From Acidipropionibacterium virtanenii (GTDB lineage Bacteria; Actinomycetota; Actinomycetes; Propionibacteriales; Propionibacteriaceae): a DNA stretch of 64,000 nt. Location: positions 2,170,001 through 2,234,000 of the forward strand of contig NZ_CP025198.1 of assembly GCF_003325455.1 (NCBI RefSeq), in the 5' to 3' direction. Of this stretch, positions 39,209 through 48,330 are shown one piece after another. Position 1 is the stretch's first letter; the number at the start of each line of letters is the position of its first letter. Both the position numbers and the translations under genes were made by a program. A model generated the notes under the pieces. The model was not told the origin of the DNA. It searched no databases and saw only the letters and a list, made by a program, of their open reading frames with translations.

Positions 39209-39291
39209 GCCCGAGTGGCGGAATGGTAGACGCGGCGCACTCAAAATGCGCTGTCCGCAAGGGCGTAGGGGTTCGACTCCCCTCTCGGGCA
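39209..39291 (+). tRNA. tRNA-Leu (anticodon CAA)
   Basis: The 7-bp acceptor stem GCCCGAG pairs with CTCGGGC at 39284-39290. The anticodon arm has loop CTCAAAA, giving CAA, which reads UUG. A variable arm of class II length and the T-loop GTTCGACTC follow. The discriminator is A at 39291 and the next genomic bases are CCG, so the 3' CCA must be completed after transcription. Confidence 0.95.
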
Positions 39292-39315
39292 CCGTGCATG
39301 CGCCGCATCATGGCT

Positions 39316-39346
39316 CGGGGGCCACGACACCCAGTCGTGGCCCCCG
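39316..39346. terminator. Hairpin between tRNA-Leu and pyk
   Basis: A perfect 13-bp stem (39316-39328 with 39334-39346) and ACCCA loop lie 31 bases from the pyk stop and 24 from the tRNA end. It probably ends both convergent transcripts. Confidence 0.75.
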
Positions 39347-39377
39347 AATTCACCGCTGGTCCCGAGGACCGGGCGAA

Positions 39378-40838
39378 TCAGTCCTCCTTGATCCTCAGCA
39401 CCCTGAGGTCATTGGTCTTGCCGGGAACATCCATCGGGGATCCGGAGACCACCACGATGCGCTCGCCGACGGCGACCAGGCTGTTGTCGCGCAGGTAGGC
39501 GTTGACCCACCTGTAGAGCTCCTCGGAGCTCTTGAACACAGGGGTCACGACGGCCTGGGCGCCCCAGGTCCAGGCGAGGGTCTTGGTGGTCGTCTCGTCG
39601 GGGGTGAAGACGAGCATCGGGGTCGCGGGGCGCAGCCGCGACAGGCGGCGAGCCGTGTCGCCGGACTTGGTGAAGGACACCAGGTACCTGGCCTGTGCGC
39701 GCTCGGCGACCTCGGTCGCGGCCTTCGAGATGATGCCGCCGGTGGTATGGGGGTCCCAGGCGATCGAGGCGATCTTGTCGAGGCCGTGGGCCTCGGTGGA
39801 CTCGACGATCTTGGCCATCGTGCGGACAGTCTCGCCCGGGTAGTCACCCACGGAGGTCTCCGCCGAGGTCATGACGCCGTCGGCGCCGTCCAGGATCGCG
39901 TTGGCGACGTCGGCCGCCTCGGCGCGCGTCGGGCGCGGGGCGTGGATCATCGACTCGAGCATCTGGGTGGCGACGATCACGGGCTTGGCCTGCAGGCGGG
40001 CCTTCTCGATGATGGTCTTCTGGATGAGGGGGACCTCCTCCAGCGGGCACTCGACGGCCATGTCGCCGCGGGCGACCATCACGGCGTCGAAGTTGTTGAC
40101 GATGGAGTCGAGATTCTCAATCGCCTGCGGCTTCTCCAGCTTGGCGATGACCGGGACCCGGCGGCCCTCCTCGTCCATGATCTGGTGGACGCGGTCGATG
40201 TCATTGCCGTGGCGGACGAAGGACAGGGCGATCAGGTCGATGCCGACGCCCAGCGCCCAGCGGAGGTTCTCCTCATCCTTCTCGGTCATCGCCGGCAGGG
40301 AGACGGGGACGCCGGGAAGGTTGATGCCCTTGTGGTCGGAGACCGGGCCGGGCACCGTGCAGACGCAGTTGACGTCGGTGGCGGTCACCGACTCGACCTC
40401 GAGCTGAATGTTGCCGTCGTCGATCAGAATGATGTCGCCGGCATGGCAGTCACCGGGCAGACCCTTGAAGGTCGTGGAGACGCGCTCCTGGTCACCGATG
40501 ATGTCGTCGGTGGTGATGGTGAACCTGTCGCCCTTCTTGAGGACGATCCTGCCGTTGGACTCTCCCTCGGCCTTGGCGAAGACCCCGGTGCGGATCTTCG
40601 GTCCCTGGAGGTCGGCCAGGGCGGCCACATTGGCTCCGAGCTCTGCGCTCACCGAACGCACGAGGTCGAGACGATTCTGGTGTTCGGAGTAGTCCCCGTG
40701 GCTCATGTTGAGGCGGGCGACATTCATGCCCGCCTCGATAAGTTCCTTGATTCCGTCGTGGCTCTCAACAGCGGGCCCTAGTGTATTCACAATCTTCGCT
40801 CTACGCACGTCCTCCACTCTATCGTGCGCAGTCGTCAC
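39378..40838 (-). CDS. pyk: Pyruvate kinase
   Basis: Converts phosphoenolpyruvate to pyruvate with ATP formation. The 486-residue frame has KIVNTLGPA near the N-terminus, ARLNMSHGDYSEH, LQGPKIRTG, the active-site Lys region VIAKLEKPQA and VMVARGDMAVECPLE, plus a complete C-terminal domain. GTG 40838 is the first start; homologues begin around RRAKIV, so GTG 40808, with GGAGG 2 bases before it, is a good alternative. Stand-alone gene between two hairpins. Confidence 0.95.
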   Translation of the reverse strand: MTTAHDRVEDVRRAKIVNTLGPAVESHDGIKELIEAGMNVARLNMSHGDYSEHQNRLDLVRSVSAELGANVAALADLQGPKIRTGVFAKAEGESNGRIVLKKGDRFTITTDDIIGDQERVSTTFKGLPGDCHAGDIILIDDGNIQLEVESVTATDVNCVCTVPGPVSDHKGINLPGVPVSLPAMTEKDEENLRWALGVGIDLIALSFVRHGNDIDRVHQIMDEEGRRVPVIAKLEKPQAIENLDSIVNNFDAVMVARGDMAVECPLEEVPLIQKTIIEKARLQAKPVIVATQMLESMIHAPRPTRAEAADVANAILDGADGVMTSAETSVGDYPGETVRTMAKIVESTEAHGLDKIASIAWDPHTTGGIISKAATEVAERAQARYLVSFTKSGDTARRLSRLRPATPMLVFTPDETTTKTLAWTWGAQAVVTPVFKSSEELYRWVNAYLRDNSLVAVGERIVVVSGSPMDVPGKTNDLRVLRIKED

Positions 40839-40875
40839 GACGGGCCCGGGCGACCCGATGTCACCTTCTGTGCAT

Positions 40876-40907
40876 CCGGGCGCCGCACCGCGTGCAAGAA
40901 CGCCCGG
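40876..40907 (-). terminator. Possible hairpin after the RluA-type gene
   Basis: A 7-bp stem (40876-40882 with 40901-40907), with an inner GCAC/GTGC pair, lies 15 bases past the stop. Moderate support. Confidence 0.4.
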
Positions 40908-40922
40908 GTACTCGCGCCGGCC

Positions 40923-41870
40923 TCAGAGCAGCTCCGTGGCGTCGAAGCCGTCCGGGCCCGATGCGACATCCAGGGCGTGGGAGAGATCGGGTGGCAGCGG
41001 ACTGGTGAAGCTCACCCGCTCTCCGGTCCCCGGATGATCGAAGGACAGGCGGCTGGCGTGCAACCACTGGCGGTCCAGGCCCAGATCACGGGCCATCAAC
41101 GGATCGCAGCCGTACAGCGGATCACCGCAGCACGGGTGGCGCACCGCCGACATGTGCACCCGGATCTGGTGAGTCCGCCCGGTCTCCAGATGGATGCGCA
41201 GCAGGGTGGTCGAGCGGAACGCCTCGATCGTCTCGTAGTGGGTCACCGAGTGCCGACCGCCGTCGACGACCGCCATCTTCCAGTCATGGCCGGGATGCCT
41301 TCCGATGGGGGCGTCGATGGTCCCGTCGAAGGGATCGGGATGGCCTTGCACCAGCGCCAGATAGATCTTGTCGACCGTCCGTTCGCGGAAGGCCCGCTTG
41401 AGCAGTGTGTAGGCGAGCTCGCTCTTTGCCACCACCATGAGGCCCGAGGTGCCGACGTCGAGCCTCTGGACGATCCCCCGGCGCTCGGCCGCGCCGCTGG
41501 TCGAGATCGAGAATCCGGCCGCCGCCAGATGCTCGACCACACTGGGACCGTCCCACCCCAGGGAGGGGTGGGCGGCCACCCCGGCAGGCTTGTCCACGAC
41601 GACGATGTCGGCGTCGTCATGGACGATGCCCATCCCCTCGACGAGCCGGGGGGTGACCGAGGCCGTCCGTACCGGATCAGAGAGATCGACCTCCAGCATC
41701 TGCCCGTGACGCACCCGTGTCGACGCCCTGCGCACCGCTTCTCCCTGGAGGAGGACCTTGCCCTCATCCACGAGATCGGAGATCCGGGACCGGGACACGC
41801 CCGTCATGCGCGCCGCGGCGGCGTCCACCCGGGCTCCGTCCAGCCCGTCGGGAACCAGCAGGACGCTCAT
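40923..41870 (-). CDS. RluA/RluD-family pseudouridine synthase
   Basis: Isomerises uridines in rRNA or tRNA. The 315-residue protein has an N-terminal S4 domain (residues 12-70), the catalytic-Asp motif [15 protein letters not shown] near 137 and [10 protein letters not shown] near 230. The ATG at 41870 overlaps the lspA stop (ATGA). lspA followed by an RluD-type gene is a common bacterial order. The exact uridine target cannot be told from sequence. Confidence 0.92.
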   Translation of the reverse strand: MSVLLVPDGLDGARVDAAAARMTGVSRSRISDLVDEGKVLLQGEAVRRASTRVRHGQMLEVDLSDPVRTASVTPRLVEGMGIVHDDADIVVVDKPAGVAAHPSLGWDGPSVVEHLAAAGFSISTSGAAERRGIVQRLDVGTSGLMVVAKSELAYTLLKRAFRERTVDKIYLALVQGHPDPFDGTIDAPIGRHPGHDWKMAVVDGGRHSVTHYETIEAFRSTTLLRIHLETGRTHQIRVHMSAVRHPCCGDPLYGCDPLMARDLGLDRQWLHASRLSFDHPGTGERVSFTSPLPPDLSHALDVASGPDGFDATELL

Positions 41871-42454
41871 CGCCGTGCCCCGCCGGACCTGCCCGAACCG
41901 CCGTCCTCGTCCGCGGAGCCACCGAAGATGCTCATCGCGACGACGAGCACCGCGGTGGCCGTGATGAACATGTCCGCGACGTTGAAGACCGCGAAGTGCG
42001 GCAGCGCGAAGAAGTCCACGACGTGGCCGCGCAGCGCCCCCGGTGCCCGGAACAGCCGGTCGGCGAGATTGCCGCTGATCCCGGCCAGAATCATTCCGCA
42101 GGACACCAGTGACCAGCGATGACGGGCTCTGGGGAGCACCAGCAGAGCCACCGTCACCAGTGCCACGATGGCGAACAGGCTGATCACCACGGTCGCGCCG
42201 GAACCCATCGAGAAGGCGGCCCCGGAGTTCCTCAGCAACTGCAGATGCAACAGCCCACCGAAATAGCTCGGCGGGTCCGCCGGATCCAACCGGGCCACCG
42301 CCAGATCTTTGGCGATCTGGTCGAGGAACAGGCCGAGGAGAGCGATCGCGATGGCGATCCCGCGCCAGGTCCGCAGCCTCGGTCCACTGAGTGCGGTCCC
42401 GTCGGCCCTGCCCGTGGCCCGCCCCTCTGCGGCTCCGGTGGCCGTCGAGCTCAC
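41867..42454 (-). CDS. lspA: Lipoprotein signal peptidase (signal peptidase II)
   Basis: Membrane aspartyl protease that cleaves lipoprotein signals, relevant to the lipobox protein at 19867. The 195 residues include four hydrophobic helices. The catalytic Asps lie in GNLADRLF and FNVADMFI, and [10 protein letters not shown] is also typical. The GTG at 42454 overlaps the upstream stop (GTGA), chosen over a codon 33 bases upstream because coupling by 4-base overlap is the rule here. An N-terminal Ala/Gly-rich tail of about 25 residues precedes the first helix. Confidence 0.93.
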   Translation of the reverse strand: MSSTATGAAEGRATGRADGTALSGPRLRTWRGIAIAIALLGLFLDQIAKDLAVARLDPADPPSYFGGLLHLQLLRNSGAAFSMGSGATVVISLFAIVALVTVALLVLPRARHRWSLVSCGMILAGISGNLADRLFRAPGALRGHVVDFFALPHFAVFNVADMFITATAVLVVAMSIFGGSADEDGGSGRSGGARR

Positions 42455-42885
42455 CGGCGCTCTTCGCGCTGCTTGCAGGTCACGCACATGGTGGCTCGGG
42501 GAAAGGCCTGGAGACGCGCCTTGCCGATCGGCCTGCCGCAGTTCTCGCAGGTCCCGTAGGTGCCCTCCTCGATGAGCCTGAGGGCCAGCCGCGACTGGTC
42601 GTAGACCAACTGGGCGTTGCGCGTCAGAGAGATCTCCTGATCGCGCTCGAACTGGGAGGAGCCGACGTCTGCGGGATCCTTGCCGGCCCCGTCGGAGCCC
42701 TCTGTCATGAGATCTGCCAGATTCGTCTGCGCCTTGGCGAGATTGGCACCCATCCGTTCGACGTCGGCACGCAGGGTGGTGACGACCTCCGTGACCTCCT
42801 CGGCCGTCCAGGGATCATCGCCCTCGCGGACCGGAAGCGCGGCCGCAAGCTCAGCGACCCGGGACTCAGCATCCTGCTGCGACAT
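42451..42885 (-). CDS. TraR/DksA family zinc-finger protein
   Basis: A 144-residue protein with a coiled-coil-forming middle and a C-terminal C4 zinc finger (CENCGRPIG and CVTC). In actinobacteria such DksA-like proteins (RbpA-independent, CarD-unrelated) bind RNA polymerase or are uncharacterised; the acidic DksA tip is not obvious. The ATG at 42885 starts the operon to lspA and the RluA-type gene. A weak minus-strand TTCGGT-16-TATTGT promoter may lie near 43034-43061. Confidence 0.88.
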   Translation of the reverse strand: MSQQDAESRVAELAAALPVREGDDPWTAEEVTEVVTTLRADVERMGANLAKAQTNLADLMTEGSDGAGKDPADVGSSQFERDQEISLTRNAQLVYDQSRLALRLIEEGTYGTCENCGRPIGKARLQAFPRATMCVTCKQREERR

Positions 42886-43196
42886 GTCCTCGTCTCTCCA
42901 TCTTCAATGACGTACCAGGACAGACCGGCCTCGTGCGGCAGGACCGTCCCGCTGGAATCAGCCGGCCACGGGACCGGGGCATCCCCGCCACGCGACCGAG
43001 CCCGCACCGCGGATCGACGCGGACTGTCCGCAGACAATACACCCGCGTCCCATTCACCGAATGAGCTATGCCGGCCCGGTGGCCGCAGGTCGCCCCCGGG
43101 TACCGGTCCAGGGCGCGGACGAGCCCCCTCCGGATGTCCGGAGGGGGCTCGTCAACGGATCTGCGGTCCGGGTCCACGGGGCCCGGACAGCCCGGC
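42886..43196. other. Intergenic region between divIVA and the DksA-like gene
   Basis: No gene is supported in these 311 bases. It contains the divIVA terminator (43118-43153) and probable promoter sequence for the DksA-like operon nearer 42.9-43.06 kb. Confidence 0.6.
43118..43153 (-). terminator. Strong hairpin terminator after divIVA
   Basis: An almost continuous 17-bp palindrome (43118-43134 with 43137-43153) lies 43 bases past the divIVA stop. The true loop will open to 4 or more bases. It marks the end of the dcw transcription unit. Confidence 0.78.
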
Positions 43197-44291
43197 TCAG
43201 TTCTGCTGGCTGCGACCGGTGATCAGCGCATCCAGCCTGGGGGTGGCCGAACTCCCGGGGGCGACCCGGTTCTCGGAACGGACGAGGTCGGCGGTCGCCG
43301 TGGGCTCGAAGACCCCCTTCTCAATATTCTCGGCCTGGCTGCGCAGGTGGGAGATGATGCTGTCTCGGTAATTGTTCTCGAAGGCTCTCAGCTGGTCGAC
43401 CTTCCCGGTGAGGTCGTCGCGCTCGGACTCGAGCTCGCCGAAGAGTTCATTGCGACGGGCCTGGGCATCGGTGGTGACCTTCTCCGCAGTCGCCCGCGCC
43501 TCGGAGGTGACCCGTTCGGAGTTGACCCGGGCCGCCGACTCGATCCGCTCAGCGCGGGTCTGGGCGTCGACGATGTGCTCATGGGCCTTCTTCTCGGCGT
43601 CGGCCATCTTGCGATCGGCCTCCTCATGAGCCTCATGGACGACGCGCTCGGCGTCGGCGATCGCGAGTTCCACCATCCGGACGACCGCCGGAGCGGCCTC
43701 CGCGCTGGTCGACACCTGGATGCGGTCAGGCGCACCCGAGGTCGAGGCGACCTTGGCCGGGGACGCCGCCGCGGCGCGGCGGGCCGCCTCGGTCTCGTTC
43801 CGGGCCTGCTTGAGCTGGGAGTTCAGGCGCTCGTTCTCGGTGCGCAGCCTGTTGACCTCGGCAGCCCCGGCCCCCTGGACCGAGGTCTGCTGGGTCGCGC
43901 TGCGGCGCGCCTCCTCCAGCTGGCTGCGAAGAGTCGCGGCCTCCTGCTGGGCCGCACGCACCTTGTTCTCGGCCTCGGAAGCGGCAATGCGCGAACGCTC
44001 CAGCTCGGCGCTTCCGGCCTCCTGCTGGTGTGCGCGCAGCTCCTCGAGCTGAGCCTTGAGGTGGGTGTTCTCCTCATTCAGCTTCGCATCGGGCTGCCCT
44101 CCGGCAGCGCCATCGGCTTTCTTGAGGGCATCCAGCTGGGCTTTGAGGCGGTCATTCTCATCGACAATCGCGGCAAAGGTGGCGTCGACCTTGTCCACGA
44201 AATCGTCTACCTCGCCCGCACGGTACCCCTCGCCTGGGCGTCGTGCCATCGGGAAACGAATCCTGCGCACCTCGTCGAGGGTCAGCGTCAT
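43197..44291 (-). CDS. divIVA: DivIVA-domain protein (Wag31-like)
   Basis: Polar-growth and division scaffold that binds curved membrane. The 364-residue protein has the DivIVA N-terminal domain (VRRIRFPMARRPGEGYRAGEVDDFVDKVD, residues 8-36, shown by its parts), then a long Glu/Ala/Gln-rich coiled coil to about 330 and a short tail ending in QQN. The ATG at 44291 has a TTGGAG Shine-Dalgarno. It follows sepF-yggT as in other actinobacteria, with a 190-base gap that may hold its own promoter. Confidence 0.93.
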   Translation of the reverse strand: MTLTLDEVRRIRFPMARRPGEGYRAGEVDDFVDKVDATFAAIVDENDRLKAQLDALKKADGAAGGQPDAKLNEENTHLKAQLEELRAHQQEAGSAELERSRIAASEAENKVRAAQQEAATLRSQLEEARRSATQQTSVQGAGAAEVNRLRTENERLNSQLKQARNETEAARRAAAASPAKVASTSGAPDRIQVSTSAEAAPAVVRMVELAIADAERVVHEAHEEADRKMADAEKKAHEHIVDAQTRAERIESAARVNSERVTSEARATAEKVTTDAQARRNELFGELESERDDLTGKVDQLRAFENNYRDSIISHLRSQAENIEKGVFEPTATADLVRSENRVAPGSSATPRLDALITGRSQQN

Positions 44292-44482
44292 TGTGCACTC
44301 CAACAGTTCGGATACAGTCTTCGCCTCCGGTTTGACCGCCTCCCTGAGTCGGCGGGCTACGCCATGAGACTGGGTCAAGGCTACTCCAGACAACCAGGAT
44401 GCGTCATCAACGCCCCCGGCAACACGGCAAAACCCTCCACCCGAGGTTCGGGCTTGGCCCCCTGCACAGGCGCCGCGCGGGG

Positions 44483-44773
44483 CTAGAAGAAGACCCAGAT
44501 CGTCAGCCGTTGAGCGGCGTAGAGCACCACGAACAGCAGGATGAATCCCAGGCTGAATCCGATGCCCCCCAGGTTCACCGGCGGCAGAACCCGGTCGAAG
44601 AACTTCACCGGCGGGTCGGTGAGCGTGTAGACCACCTCGAAGAGCACGGCCACCACGCCTCTGGGCTCGAACCCTCGGAACAGCAGGGGTATCCACGACA
44701 GAATCATCCGCACGACCAGCAGGGCCATGTAGATCTGAATCGCGTACCAGATGATGATGCCGGCCAGCGCCAC
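44483..44773 (-). CDS. YggT family membrane protein
   Basis: A 96-residue membrane protein with two hydrophobic regions around the conserved TDPPVKFFDRVLPP. YggT proteins sit near sepF and divIVA in Gram-positives; a part in division or osmotic fitness is proposed, without a known reaction. The start is GTG at 44773, 29 bases after the sepF stop. Confidence 0.9.
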   Translation of the reverse strand: MALAGIIIWYAIQIYMALLVVRMILSWIPLLFRGFEPRGVVAVLFEVVYTLTDPPVKFFDRVLPPVNLGGIGFSLGFILLFVVLYAAQRLTIWVFF

Positions 44774-44802
44774 GGCGTTCTCCTCAGCAGACGGGCACCC
44801 GC

Positions 44803-45369
44803 TCAGGACTGGTTGAAGAATCCTTCACCGGCGATCCGCGCCTTGTCCTCAGGGGTGACATTGACGTTATGGGGGCACAGCAGGAACACCCTGCTCGTCA
44901 CCTTGTCGATACTGCCACGCACACCGAAGATCAGTCCCGCCGCGAAATCGACCAGACGCTTGGCGTCGCGCTCCTCCATCTCGGTGAGGTTCATGATCAC
45001 CGGGACCCCGTCACGGATGTGCTCGCCGATGACCCGGGCCTCGTTGAAGTTGCGCGGATGCACAGTGAGGATCCGGTTGACGTCGGCAATGCTCGGCTCG
45101 GGCTCCTCGGCAACGGGCTCGCGAGGGGCCAAGGCCCTGGGCTGGCGCCCACCGGCGTCATCCTTGTCCTTGCCCTGCGGCTCATGCGACCTGCCCTGCG
45201 CCGCACTGGACCTGGGGCGCCGGTCGGGCAGCGGGGTGACGGTGGACGGCTCGTAGCCGTCGTCGGAGTACACCTCGGTGGTGAGTTCCTCGTCGGACAG
45301 ATCCTCGTCGTAGCGACGGTCGTCGACCAGACCGACGTACGAGGCGATCTTCCTACCGAAACCAGCCAT
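44803..45369 (-). CDS. sepF: Cell division protein SepF
   Basis: Membrane anchor for FtsZ in Actinomycetota and Firmicutes. The 188-residue protein has the N-terminal amphipathic helix ([13 protein letters not shown]), a variable acidic linker, and the C-terminal DUF552 domain ([36 protein letters not shown]). The ATG at 45369 fits the family. It is 91 bases after pgeF. The yggS gene often found between these two is absent. Confidence 0.95.
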   Translation of the reverse strand: MAGFGRKIASYVGLVDDRRYDEDLSDEELTTEVYSDDGYEPSTVTPLPDRRPRSSAAQGRSHEPQGKDKDDAGGRQPRALAPREPVAEEPEPSIADVNRILTVHPRNFNEARVIGEHIRDGVPVIMNLTEMEERDAKRLVDFAAGLIFGVRGSIDKVTSRVFLLCPHNVNVTPEDKARIAGEGFFNQS

Positions 45370-45460
45370 CGGGTTCTCCTAACTCACATCGGCGCCGGCA
45401 CCAACAGCCCCGGCGTGGTCCCAGACTGCCACGACCGGGCCCTTCGTCGTGGACGACACG

Positions 45461-46246
45461 CTACCGCTGGGCCGGATCCTCGCGGATCCAGACCAGCCCC
45501 GCCAGCCTTCCCGACCCGGGATCGCGGCGATGGGAGAACAGCTCCTCGTGCTCCCGGGTGCAGGGGTCCAGCCCCACCGCGGTGACGCCCAGCCCCTCCA
45601 ACTGACTGTGGGCCTCGGCCGCCAGATCGAGGGCCGGCGTTCCCCAGGAGGTCTGCGAGCGGGTGGCGGGGTGATCGCGCCAGACCCGATCGGCCATCTC
45701 CCGGGGCACCTCGTAGCAGCGTCCGCAGATGTGCGGGCCGATCCAGCCCAGGATGTCGCGGGCACCGGCGTCGCGCATCCGGCCGACGGTCCGGCCCAGC
45801 ACGCCGGCCAGCAGCCCGGCCCGCCCGGCGTGGGCCGCTGCGATCACCCCGGCGCCCGGATCGGCGAGCATCACCGGCAGGCAGTCGGCCACCCGGATGG
45901 CCAGCGCCACCCCGGCGACGGTGGTCACCATGGCATCGGCGGACGGCAGCGGGTCCGGGCGGCCCGGAGCCTCCCGCAGCACGTCGTCGTCGCGGATCGC
46001 CTGAGCCTCCGGGGCTCCGAGGCGCATCACCTCCGCACCGTGCACCTGGTGCACCAGGGCTATGCCCCGCACTCCCAGGGCGACCCGCAGGGCACCGACG
46101 TTGGCCACCAGGCTGGCCGGGTCGTCGGCGTCGGCGCGCCCCAGATTGAATCCGCCGAGAGGGCCCAGCGAACTTCCGCCGCGCCTGTCGGTGAAGGCGA
46201 CCCCGACGCCGTGATTGGCGCCGGGGTCGATACGCATTCGCAGCAC
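45461..46246 (-). CDS. pgeF: Peptidoglycan editing factor PgeF (YfiH family)
   Basis: Cytoplasmic amidase-type enzyme that removes mis-incorporated residues from muropeptide precursors; formerly called polyphenol oxidase. The 261 residues have the metal-site motifs HQVHGAEV, VRVADCLPVMLAD (Cys) and AAAHAGRAG (His). The start is GTG at 46246 or ATG 46237; the GTG has AGG 5 bases upstream. It lies 5 bases after ftsZ, the usual actinobacterial position. Confidence 0.9.
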   Translation of the reverse strand: MLRMRIDPGANHGVGVAFTDRRGGSSLGPLGGFNLGRADADDPASLVANVGALRVALGVRGIALVHQVHGAEVMRLGAPEAQAIRDDDVLREAPGRPDPLPSADAMVTTVAGVALAIRVADCLPVMLADPGAGVIAAAHAGRAGLLAGVLGRTVGRMRDAGARDILGWIGPHICGRCYEVPREMADRVWRDHPATRSQTSWGTPALDLAAEAHSQLEGLGVTAVGLDPCTREHEELFSHRRDPGSGRLAGLVWIREDPAQR

Positions 46247-46251
46247 CGGAC

Positions 46252-47442
46252 CTACTTCATGAAGTCGGGGATGTCGATGTCGTCATCGTCGTCGGGCGGT
46301 GGGGTGGGCCTGGCCACCCGAAGCGGGTTGGTGCTCTCCTCGTGCTCCTGGTCCTGCTGCTCGTTCCGCTGGGGGACCGGGCGGCCACCGGGCTGGGCCG
46401 GGCGTCCCGGGCGCAGCTGGGACGGCCGACCGGCCGTCGTTCCCGCGCGGCTCACCGGGCGGGCGCTCACCCCTGGCTGCTTGCGCGGTGGCTGGCCTCC
46501 GTCGAACCCGGCCGCGATCACGGTCACCCGGACCTCGTCGCCCAGGGCGTCGTCGATCACCGTACCGAAGATGATGTTGGCCTCGTCATGGGCCGCCTCC
46601 TCGATGAGGTTGGCGGCGCTGGCGACCTCGAAGAGGCCCAGATCGGAACCGCCTGCGATCGACAGCAGCACGCCGTGGGCACCGTCGATGGACACCTCCA
46701 GGAGGGGCGAGGAGATCGCCATCTCGGCGGCGGCGCGCGCCCGGTCCTCGCCCGAGGCGTGACCGATGCCCATCAGCGCCGACCCGGCGTTCGACATGAT
46801 CGACTTGACGTCGGCGAAGTCCAGGTTGATCTGGCCGGGCGTGGTGATGAGATCGGTGATCCCCGAGACGCCCTGCATCAGCACCTGGTCGGCCTGTTTG
46901 AAGGCGTCGATGATGGCGATCTGCTGATCGGCCATCGACAACAGTTTGTCGTTGGGGATGACGATGAGGGTGTCGACCTCCTCGCGGAGCCTGTCGATCC
47001 CCTCCTCAGCCTGATTGGTCCGCCGTCTTCCCTCGAAGGTGAAGGGCCTGGTCACCACGCCGATGGTCAGCGCTCCGAGAGATCGGGCGATCTTGGCGAC
47101 CACGGGGGCTCCGCCCGTCCCGGTGCCGCCGCCCTCACCGGCCGTCACGAAGACCATGTCGGCCCCCTTGAGGCACTCCTCGATCTCATCGGAGTGGTCC
47201 TCGCAGGCCTGCCGCCCCTTGTCGGGGTCGGCGCCCGCGCCGAGGCCCCGGGTGAGATCGCGGCCGACGTCCAGCTTGACGTCCGCGTCGCTCATGAGCA
47301 GGGCCTGCGCATCGGTGTTGATGGCCAGGAACTCGACTCCCTTGAGACCTGCCTCGATCATCCGGTTCACAGCATTGCAGCCGCCGCCGCCGACGCCCAC
47401 GACCTTGATGACCGCGAGGTAATTCTGGGATGGAGTTGCCAC
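46252..47442 (-). CDS. ftsZ: Cell division protein FtsZ
   Basis: Tubulin-like GTPase that forms the division ring. The 396-residue protein has [15 protein letters not shown] at the N-terminus, the GTP-binding loop GGGTGTG near 105, and the T7 loop [11 protein letters not shown] near 208. A Pro/Arg/Gln-rich linker leads to the C-terminal peptide [10 protein letters not shown], which binds SepF and other partners. GTG 47442 is preferred to GTG 47457 because homologues start at this point and a promoter at 47483-47511 would put the start site about 35 bases upstream. Confidence 0.97.
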   Translation of the reverse strand: MATPSQNYLAVIKVVGVGGGGCNAVNRMIEAGLKGVEFLAINTDAQALLMSDADVKLDVGRDLTRGLGAGADPDKGRQACEDHSDEIEECLKGADMVFVTAGEGGGTGTGGAPVVAKIARSLGALTIGVVTRPFTFEGRRRTNQAEEGIDRLREEVDTLIVIPNDKLLSMADQQIAIIDAFKQADQVLMQGVSGITDLITTPGQINLDFADVKSIMSNAGSALMGIGHASGEDRARAAAEMAISSPLLEVSIDGAHGVLLSIAGGSDLGLFEVASAANLIEEAAHDEANIIFGTVIDDALGDEVRVTVIAAGFDGGQPPRKQPGVSARPVSRAGTTAGRPSQLRPGRPAQPGGRPVPQRNEQQDQEHEESTNPLRVARPTPPPDDDDDIDIPDFMK

Positions 47443-47482
47443 GGGAGTCTGCCTCACTTACGTCGAGTGCCGGTCACCTGAC

Positions 47483-47511
47483 AGGCTATGAGTCCCTACC
47501 CTGAGTGTCCA
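47483..47511 (-). promoter_or_regulatory. Candidate ftsZ promoter
   Basis: On the minus strand TGGACA (47506-47511) and TAGCCT (47483-47488) are separated by 17 bases. It lies between the hairpin after ftsQ and the ftsZ start, so ftsZ may be expressed separately from the upstream mur/fts genes. Confidence 0.45.
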
Positions 47512-47576
47512 CCGACGCGTCCGGTTCGGCACTGACCCTCAAGCGGGGGTTGAGAGATGCCCCGAACATATCCCCG

Positions 47577-47607
47577 CGCCGTGCCGGACCACCCCGCCGG
47601 CACGGCG
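47577..47607 (-). terminator. Hairpin between ftsQ and ftsZ
   Basis: A perfect 11-bp stem (47577-47587 with 47597-47607) with a 9-base loop begins 3 bases after the ftsQ stop. Probably a terminator or attenuator ahead of the ftsZ promoter. Confidence 0.65.
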
Positions 47608-47610
47608 AGA

Positions 47611-48330
47611 TCACCGTGCGGTGGGGTTCTGCGGGGAGGATACGTCGTAGTGGGTGGCCTTCGTGGCCACCATCGCGGTGGCCACCTGGGATTTCACGTC
47701 GGACTCGTCGGCGCTGCCCCACATCACCGTGCGCCCCTTGCTGAGCACCAGCGTGATCGAGTCCGGTCCGCCCGCCTCCAGATGATCGAGCTGCTTGAGC
47801 AGGGCGGGGTCCAGGCTCGCGGCCACCGTCGCGACGTCGCGCAGCAGACGGGTACTCCTGGTGGCGGTCAGGGCCCACGGAGTACCGCGCCGGGAGGCCG
47901 TCGTGGTGTGGAAGGCCGTACCGGAGGCATCGATCCAGTGGTAGCCCTGCTGGTCGCGCAGTTGGTAGACGGGCCGGCGCTCGGTGATCCGGATGCGCAC
48001 CGTATCGGGCCAGGCGCGGTGGACGGAGACCCGGTGGACCGGCTCCAGCGCGGCCACCCGGGATCCGACCGCGCCAAGATCGATGGTGGCCAACGGGGCG
48101 CCGATCGGCACCCGGGCGGCGTCGCGGACCTGGTCGGCGGTCACCAGCCGCGCACCGTCCACGACGACCTGATCCGCAGCCATCAGGCCGGACCAGCGCA
48201 CCACGTAGACGCCGACGGCCAGCAGCACCGCCACCAGGACGGCCACCACGGTGACGATCCGGATGCGCCGGCGACGCGATCTGGCCCGCAGATCGAGCGG
48301 CCCGGTGATGTCTGAGACCGAGGAGGCCAT
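47611..48330 (-). CDS. ftsQ: Cell division protein FtsQ
   Basis: Bitopic divisome protein. The 239 residues comprise an Arg-rich cytoplasmic N-terminus, one transmembrane helix (about 25-45), a POTRA domain (residues 50-120, GARLVTADQVRDAA) and the FtsQ beta domain. The ATG at 48330 shares a base with the murC stop (TGATG). Divergent family, recognised mainly by position and domain order. Confidence 0.92.
   Translation of the reverse strand: MASSVSDITGPLDLRARSRRRRIRIVTVVAVLVAVLLAVGVYVVRWSGLMAADQVVVDGARLVTADQVRDAARVPIGAPLATIDLGAVGSRVAALEPVHRVSVHRAWPDTVRIRITERRPVYQLRDQQGYHWIDASGTAFHTTTASRRGTPWALTATRSTRLLRDVATVAASLDPALLKQLDHLEAGGPDSITLVLSKGRTVMWGSADESDVKSQVATAMVATKATHYDVSSPQNPTAR

Noticed and set aside
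38889-39353. A 154-codon minus-strand frame across the tRNA
   Set aside because: It reads the complement of tRNA-Leu, a classic source of spurious annotated proteins.
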